Assembly: GCA_963277665.1 (NCBI GenBank)
Contig: OY728128.1
Span: 1,862,926,988-1,862,990,987, forward strand
DNA: 64,000 bases
Direction of reading: 5' to 3'
From: Viscum album
Taxonomy: Eukaryota > Streptophyta > Magnoliopsida > Santalales > Viscaceae
The translations under genes were made by a program, and so were the position numbers. Numbering within the stretch: the first letter of the stretch is position 1; every line of letters starts with the position of its first letter. Positions 57,965 to 64,000 of this stretch are shown here, in pieces. The notes beneath the pieces are model-generated. The model saw nothing but the letters and a program-made list of their open reading frames with translations. It did not search any database and was not told where the DNA came from.

Positions 57965-60900
57965 AATGAGAGAAAATAAGGAACAAGTATTGATTATCAC
58001 TATTTTTAAATCATAAATTGTGATTAAAATAATAAATCATCCATGATATTCTATTTTTCATATGAACCACCCCCACTAACCCACAAAACACAGTATGTAA
58101 AAAATTAACGATTTTTACACTTCTATAACAATATTACATTGAGAAATAATGATATCATCACACATATGAAAAAACATTATTTAATATGAGAATAATAAAA
58201 TAACTATAACTAGTTCCCTCATTAATTATTAATTTATTTACTAGATTTTTGATAAAATTTGGAATTGTATTAGTATGAGATTTAATGGATTTTATAGAAA
58301 AAATTGGAATCTAGGAGTTATGACCCATATAAGAAGAATGATATTTTAAAGGGTTTCATACATAAAAGTTTCTAAAAATATAATCTAGAAACGTTTAATT
58401 GTTTCTTATAATATATATTTTTTTGAATTAATACATCATAACTCTAGGAGAGTATTGATTCCAATATTTTTATAATCTTTTCCTTGATATTATTGTTTAA
58501 AAACCCTTTAATTAAATAATTCATGAGTAATCAACAAATTTTAGAATAATTTTAAATAATTGAAGTTAATTTAAATGTATATAAATTCAGTATTTTATTT
58601 GATAAAAATAACTTTAGGATTTTTTTTAATAACATAAACTTTAATTTTCTATATTGGGTGATTTTTAGAGGAAAATTACTAAAATATGTGACTAAAAACC
58701 CATTTTGTCGAATTTTCTAAGAATAAAATAGTTTTTCAGTGTTATTGTTTTTTTTAATTCAGTTATTGATGCTACAAGTGAATAAAAATAGTTAAAAGTC
58801 ACTATATAATATTAACTACCTATGAAATGGAGTTGTGTCAAATAAATATTATATTCCAAGATCTTGTCTGAGATTAAATATGGGATTCAAGAGATTAAAT
58901 CTCATTGGCCTGTGTCTATGTGTGATTATCCCATATGAAATATGATGCATTTAAAAATAATGAGGAGTTATGTCAAAATAAATTATTTGGGTGTAGTCAA
59001 ATTTGTATTAAAAAAAATATTGAATGTTGTTAAATGAAAATCACAACATCCATATCAAATTTAAATACAAAGTTTCATGTACATGTTAGATTATTTATGA
59101 TGAATTTCAACCTATATGAGATTAATATTAAGGAACTCCAATGTCCTATGTAATAATGTATGATAAGATAGATCACTTAAAATTAAATCTATGTATTAGG
59201 TGTCCATAGAGGATCAAAACTATGTGACCCAATGAAATTAAAGATCAACCTAAATCAAAATTAAATCTCTCTTTATCTACGAATATTGGACAAAGAACGT
59301 CATATTAGGACTTCCATTGTCATTTTTAAAAGTGAATAAATTATTATATAAATTACTCAAGAATATTTTTATAGCTCTATGATGGGAATTTCCCATGTAG
59401 GATGAGCCTATTAAAACTAAATAATGAAGGCCATTCAATAGGTTTTTTTGTTACCACTCAAGGAGAAGGGAATATTTATATTATGCACAATAATATCCCT
59501 AGACTCAAGAATCATGAAAAATATATTAAGAGGGGAATTACTATATGAAGTTGTGAAGAAATTAATATTTTGGATACTCATATTCATATGTATTCATACA
59601 TGATTTTTTTGTAGTTTAAACCTATATATCTTAATATATTCATTTTCATGAGTATAATTCTACTTCGATTTTCAATTTATTCTCTTATTATGTTTACTAT
59701 TTTTTTATTATGGTTATTAAATATTTCATGAGGCTTATCTAAGTTATAATTTATTTTATTTTGGTGTTTTTAATTTCACTAGAGTACTTTCATTTGAAAA
59801 TTTATGGTAAATTTGTGTATCTAAAAATTTAAATATTTTTTTGGTTAAGAGGTTTGAGAGAGTATTACTTAACCATACCTTTCTTGATTTATTTCTATAA
59901 AAAAATAACTACTTCCCCTTATTTCACCCATAATCATGGTATGTGTTTCTGGAAAAGTGTTTTAGTGATTACTTGACGTGTTTTCATCCTATAGAGTAAA
60001 ATATTTTGATCACATGGTCAAGGACTATTCCATTGGTTTCCCATGAAGTTGGTGGATATTTTGACCAGCTCCAAGGTCTTTAGAAATATTTTTATACACA
60101 TTTATACAGGTTTAATAATATATATTCATGTATATTATGTTTTAATATGATATAGTATGAATAGAACTAACTAGAGTGGGAAAGTGAATGTTTCTATAAT
60201 CCTAAGATATAACCTTTTGACCTATAAATTGAATTGATTCTACATTACATTTTTGATTTCAAGATTTCCTTTAATTAAAAATATCCACAACAAATATTTT
60301 TATTTTTAATGGAAAGATATATAAAATACAAAAATGAGGGAAATATATTGTAATTTTTTTGGATTAGATATTCATGAGATGACTTTGATCCGCTCCATTG
60401 TTGCATTCCATGAGTTCTAGAAACATTGTTTTTTCTGAGGCCTATAATTTTATCACATAATGGAAATGAGATGACCCTCAAATATAAAAACACCTATAGG
60501 GATCAAAATTATTTATGTTTTCCAAGAGTCAAATTTCTTTCATCTTGAGTCCTATTAACACACCAATTCCATAACATTTTATGTAAAATATAAACATACT
60601 TTGTTTTGAAAAATGAAATTAATATTTAATTAAAACAAATATACAAAATAATAATTGCGTAAAAAAATATTTAATAATTAATTTGGATATTGTTAAAACT
60701 TTATTTAATTTTTTTAGAGATAATGGTTTTGTGAAAAAAGTTTTTTCACAAGAATATTGAAATAAAGATAATTTCAAAAAACATTATTTTGGCCTCTTTA
60801 GTATGTAAAGAGTTTATAATTATAATCATGAAAAAAACACATTATTATAAAATTTATGGGTTTATTTAGAGATGTATCGCATGATTTCATCATCAAAATC

Positions 60901-62344
60901 ATAATGATAAAAAAAATTCATAATCAATGAGACCATATATTAAAAAAAATACCACTTTGGTATCTCTGGAATCATTACTAAAATTAAATATTAAAATAAA
61001 ATGATATTCTAAATATTATGAACTGATTTTTATTCGCAATTTAAAATGTAAAAGGGGTTTTATATAATGACCAAGTCATTTATTAGTGAAAATTTCACTT
61101 GATCTAATTAAGTGTCTTATTATGTAAAATGGTATAGAAAACCCATACTCACTTATTTGGTTTTATGTGTCTGGAATTTAAAATAGCATTAACAACTGTT
61201 ACCCTTCTAATATAGTCGTTGAAAATTGATCACATTCTTATTATAAATATAATGCTTTAACAGTCAAATTTACTCTAAAAACGGAAGTGATGACCTCATC
61301 TAGTAGAATTGCTCCATATGAAGCCCATTTGGCCAAGATTGGAAAGGATGTATTTTCACTGGGATTCTATTTTGACAAATCCCTAGTTGAGCTCCAACAC
61401 ATTAATCTTGAACAGAATCACCTACAGGAGAAGTGGAAGATAATAGTGATTACTACCTGAGTGATGTTACCTGATCCAACCCAATAGTCTATCACCATCC
61501 ATCACCTTACCCTTAGGTCTTATGTAGGTGTTATAATGGTTTATGTAACAATACCCTATCAATTTTATGATGTGCATTTTTTTTAATAAATAATATATAT
61601 TTATTATTCTTACTTTGTAAATTATTTTTAAAAAACTAATATTATTTTTAGGTAATATATTATTTCTATAAAAAAATGTTTTAATGAATTAATGTATTTT
61701 TGAATAAAATAATATATTTATAAAATATTATTACAAAATTAATATTTATTAAATATAAATTTTCATTTATTTTTTATGAATACAATAGTAATTTTTATTA
61801 ATGTTTTAAAATTGTTCTTGTTAAAACCAATAAAATTTTGATACATATCGTTTATTATTTTTTTAAAAAAATCACATATTTGGAAAAATATTTATTTTAA
61901 ATTAATCTCATTTTTGGATTAAGGACATCAAAATTATATAATGGGTAATTTTTAATAATTTTCTGAGACAAAATAATTATTGGGTAAAAATTAAATTGCA
62001 TTTAAATATATAATATCTTTTAGGACATCATAATTACCCAATAGTGACATAATAAAATATGAAAAAAAGGGTTATTCAGACAATATATTTTTTACCTTAA
62101 AAAAATGTGATCGTAGATTTGTTTTATTTATTTTACAATTCCTTATTGAAACCCCCAAAACTTATAAAACAATATATAACTTTAAAATGATTTCTTTGAG
62201 AGTGTGACTCACCTTTACATAAGGAAACCTAATATTTTAATAAGTTAGGACATAGGCCTTATAAAATATTCTATTCCACTCCACTTTTGAAAATACAATG
62301 TGAAAAAACCATGGTATGGTTTGGGGGATTGATTAGTTTAATAT
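57965..62344. other. Unassigned AT-rich sequence
   Basis: About 4.4 kb without recognisable gene or complete element. The only stretch with coding-like composition is 61290-61460. The frame at 60275-60493 (minus) is without motif. Confidence 0.5.
61290..61460 (+). pseudogene. Short protein-like ORF of unknown origin
   Basis: A 56-codon frame from ATG 61290 to TGA 61458. The translation begins MTSSSRIAPYEAHLAKIGKD and contains FYFDKSLVELQHINLEQNHL and QEKWKII. It has balanced amino-acid use and an amphipathic, Leu/Glu/His-containing second half that could form a coiled coil, unlike the Ile/Phe/Lys-heavy noise frames around it. The surrounding 280 bp is also less AT-rich. I do not recognise the family. 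It could be an exon or gene fragment carried by a transposon, or chance. Confidence 0.3.
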
Positions 62345-64000
62345 GTAGCGTCCAAAACCCTAATAATATAGAATTCCCTCTCTTTTACTATATAATCCCA
62401 CTCAATATCACATTTCACTTCCCTAAAAACCCTTGGATAACGTCTCTAATCTACCATAATTCATCTAGAATCCTTCCAAGGCTCCCCAATCTCCCATTTA
62501 GCCTCCCTCAATCCCCCCCAAGCCTTCAGGGTCACTCTTCCTTGTAAGGTATTTTTTTTGTTTCTCATTTTGTCTATGTTTCTTTATGTTGAAATTTCAT
62601 TTTATTTTCAATTAAAATATTTTATGGATTATTTTGCACCTCCCCCAAATTACTATCCTTATTTTTAAAATATTAGAGACATCTTTATATATCCTTAATC
62701 CATCCATGTACTCCCGTTACCATGCCAAAATTTCATAAGAGTTGTTTCGTTTCTCCTCATCTTTCATGTTTCCTTATTATGTGACTCCTTGTATTTCTAA
62801 ATTACATATGTTGGGAATCAAATAAATATTTTCCCCTTACATTCCATTTAATATACATATTATTAGATACCCATTTCTCTCTCATCCACCATTTTCGATA
62901 ATTTTTATTTCCCGCCGTTATGCGGCCAAAATTACACCGTGATTTTCCAAGCCAAAAACATTATGTGGTGAATACCATACCCATGTCTCTATCAAGGGTA
63001 TTCACCATTACACAAATATATATTTTTAATGGTACTTATAATTATGTATTCCACATTCCTTAATTTTGGAATGACTTATATTGTTGAATGAATCCATATT
63101 ATATGATCCATATGGCACACATATGCATGAAATGAAGTGTTTATAAAGGGTGCACCCTGATACCACTCCAATGCATTGGGTAAAGATTAGTATCATTATA
63201 CATCAAGTGAAATGAGGTTTTACTCATGATAATTCATATTAAATGTTGTTTTACTTATTCTCCTAATTCAATGAGCCTTGGATCATTCTTATATCATGTT
63301 AAACGTTATTGCAACATTTCCTTGTTTTGATAATCAGGCTACATCATTCATTTATGTTCATATTTCTCTTATGCTCCATTTACATTACTATTTATTAACA
63401 TGTATTGTATTATTCATATTATTCCATTTATACTCCCTTACCGTGCTTTATTTCTCACCCTTTTCTTATGCATGTCCTTCGTTAATCCCATGCAATGCTA
63501 AGTACGAAGAAATGTTGTGGTCATGTGAATGATGTTGTATTTTATGATTTATTTTGTTATGTATTGTGCCTAATTTCCCAAGACACTATTCCTCTTGATA
63601 TTCAGGGTTGTTTTAAGAGAATTCTTAGGTAATAAATTGTGTTTATGTGTGTAATAAATAGTAGGGTTTTTATATTTGGTATCAAATGATCAATTTGTTT
63701 ATTTTTGGGATTAAGATTAGAAAACGACAGTAAATTCCTTATAGATAAGACTATATATAATAAACACATCCCTAATTTTTTGGAGTATATAGTATTTGTT
63801 TAACAAATAAAAGACATCCCTGTCTAGATAAAATTATGTATAGGTGGCTTTGATACATTTGTATCTATGGGTAAAACCCTAGAACTCCACTTTGAGATAG
63901 ACTCGAATAAGAACAGTTGCACAAAAATAGGCCTTGTTGTATTCCTGCTTCGACAGTCCTAGTGGATTTTATTTGGTAATTTCTTAAGAATAGTATGAAC
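62345..64000 (+). mobile_element. Possible LTR of a related family (copy D), running off the window
   Basis: TGTAGCGTCCAAAACCC at 62345 has the form of a Tekay LTR start. At 63166-63188 there are 23 bases identical to the element 1 LTR (16648-16670), around the palindrome CCAATGCATTGG. A donor-like TTGTAAG/GTATTT (62544-62554) and an acceptor-like GATATTCAG/GGTTG (about 63598-63611) parallel the element 1 leader signals. The 86-codon frame at 62287-62547 lies in this leader and is not judged coding. No primer site is seen before the window ends. Confidence 0.45.

Noticed and set aside
62287..62547. 86-codon Pro/Leu/Ser-rich plus-strand frame
   Set aside because: It spans the putative LTR start and leader of copy D. 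Its composition comes from a C-rich leader like that at 21530-21570 and there is no domain.

Overview
This window is intergenic nuclear DNA from a land plant, most likely a seed plant with a large, slowly purged genome. The sequence is strongly AT-rich, with no bacterial gene organisation and no intact cellular gene. Almost everything recognisable is retrotransposon: plant Ty3/gypsy elements of Tekay/Del (chromovirus) type with initiator-Met-tRNA primer sites, a decayed Ty1/copia pol, a LINE-ORF1-type retroposon and tRNA-derived short elements. Several copies are so diverged that only short blocks align. That fits a giant genome that keeps old insertions, but the species cannot be told from the sequence.

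Layout, left to right. 1-2976 is a diverged minus-strand LTR inserted into a plus-strand LTR of the same superfamily (2977-5368). About 6.8-9.7 kb holds a minus-strand copia relic with recognisable RNase H, reverse transcriptase, integrase and Gag zinc-knuckle fragments. 13019-23917 is the best-preserved element (element 1): two LTRs of about 4.22 kb around only 2.45 kb of internal DNA with a short zinc-knuckle Gag and no pol, so it is non-autonomous. It interrupts an older minus-strand element whose primer site (12991-13008) and probable LTR (23918-25064) now lie on either side. 27159-29269 is a GC-richer retroposon carrying LINE-ORF1-like (DUF4283) coding sequence, with a poly(A) tail and a 10-bp target duplication.

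From about 30380 to 57964 there is one very old minus-strand LTR element (element 3) with LTRs at 30381-35451 and 37883-57964 and about 2.4 kb of internal sequence, the same plan as element 1. Its right LTR was later hit three times: by an LTR-like insertion (about 38883-40468), by a 750-bp SINE-like retroposon with a 13-bp target duplication (41540-42289), and by a complete but decayed Tekay-type chromovirus (element 2, 44974-57724) with gag, protease, RT, RNase H, integrase and a chromodomain-like tail. The left LTR of element 3 preserves the uninterrupted sequence at the element 2 insertion point. 57965-62344 is unassigned AT-rich DNA, and 62345-64000 looks like another related LTR.

How the parts relate. 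Element 1 has TATA-type promoters in its LTRs, duplicated primer sites and a polypurine tract, but would need RT and integrase from an autonomous relative; element 2 shows what such a relative looks like. The long LTRs of the element 1 family carry a set of splice-like signals, three CpG-rich palindrome/hairpin sites and a perfect 12-bp palindrome that can be traced into old copies. These non-coding signals are the most promising undescribed biology here.
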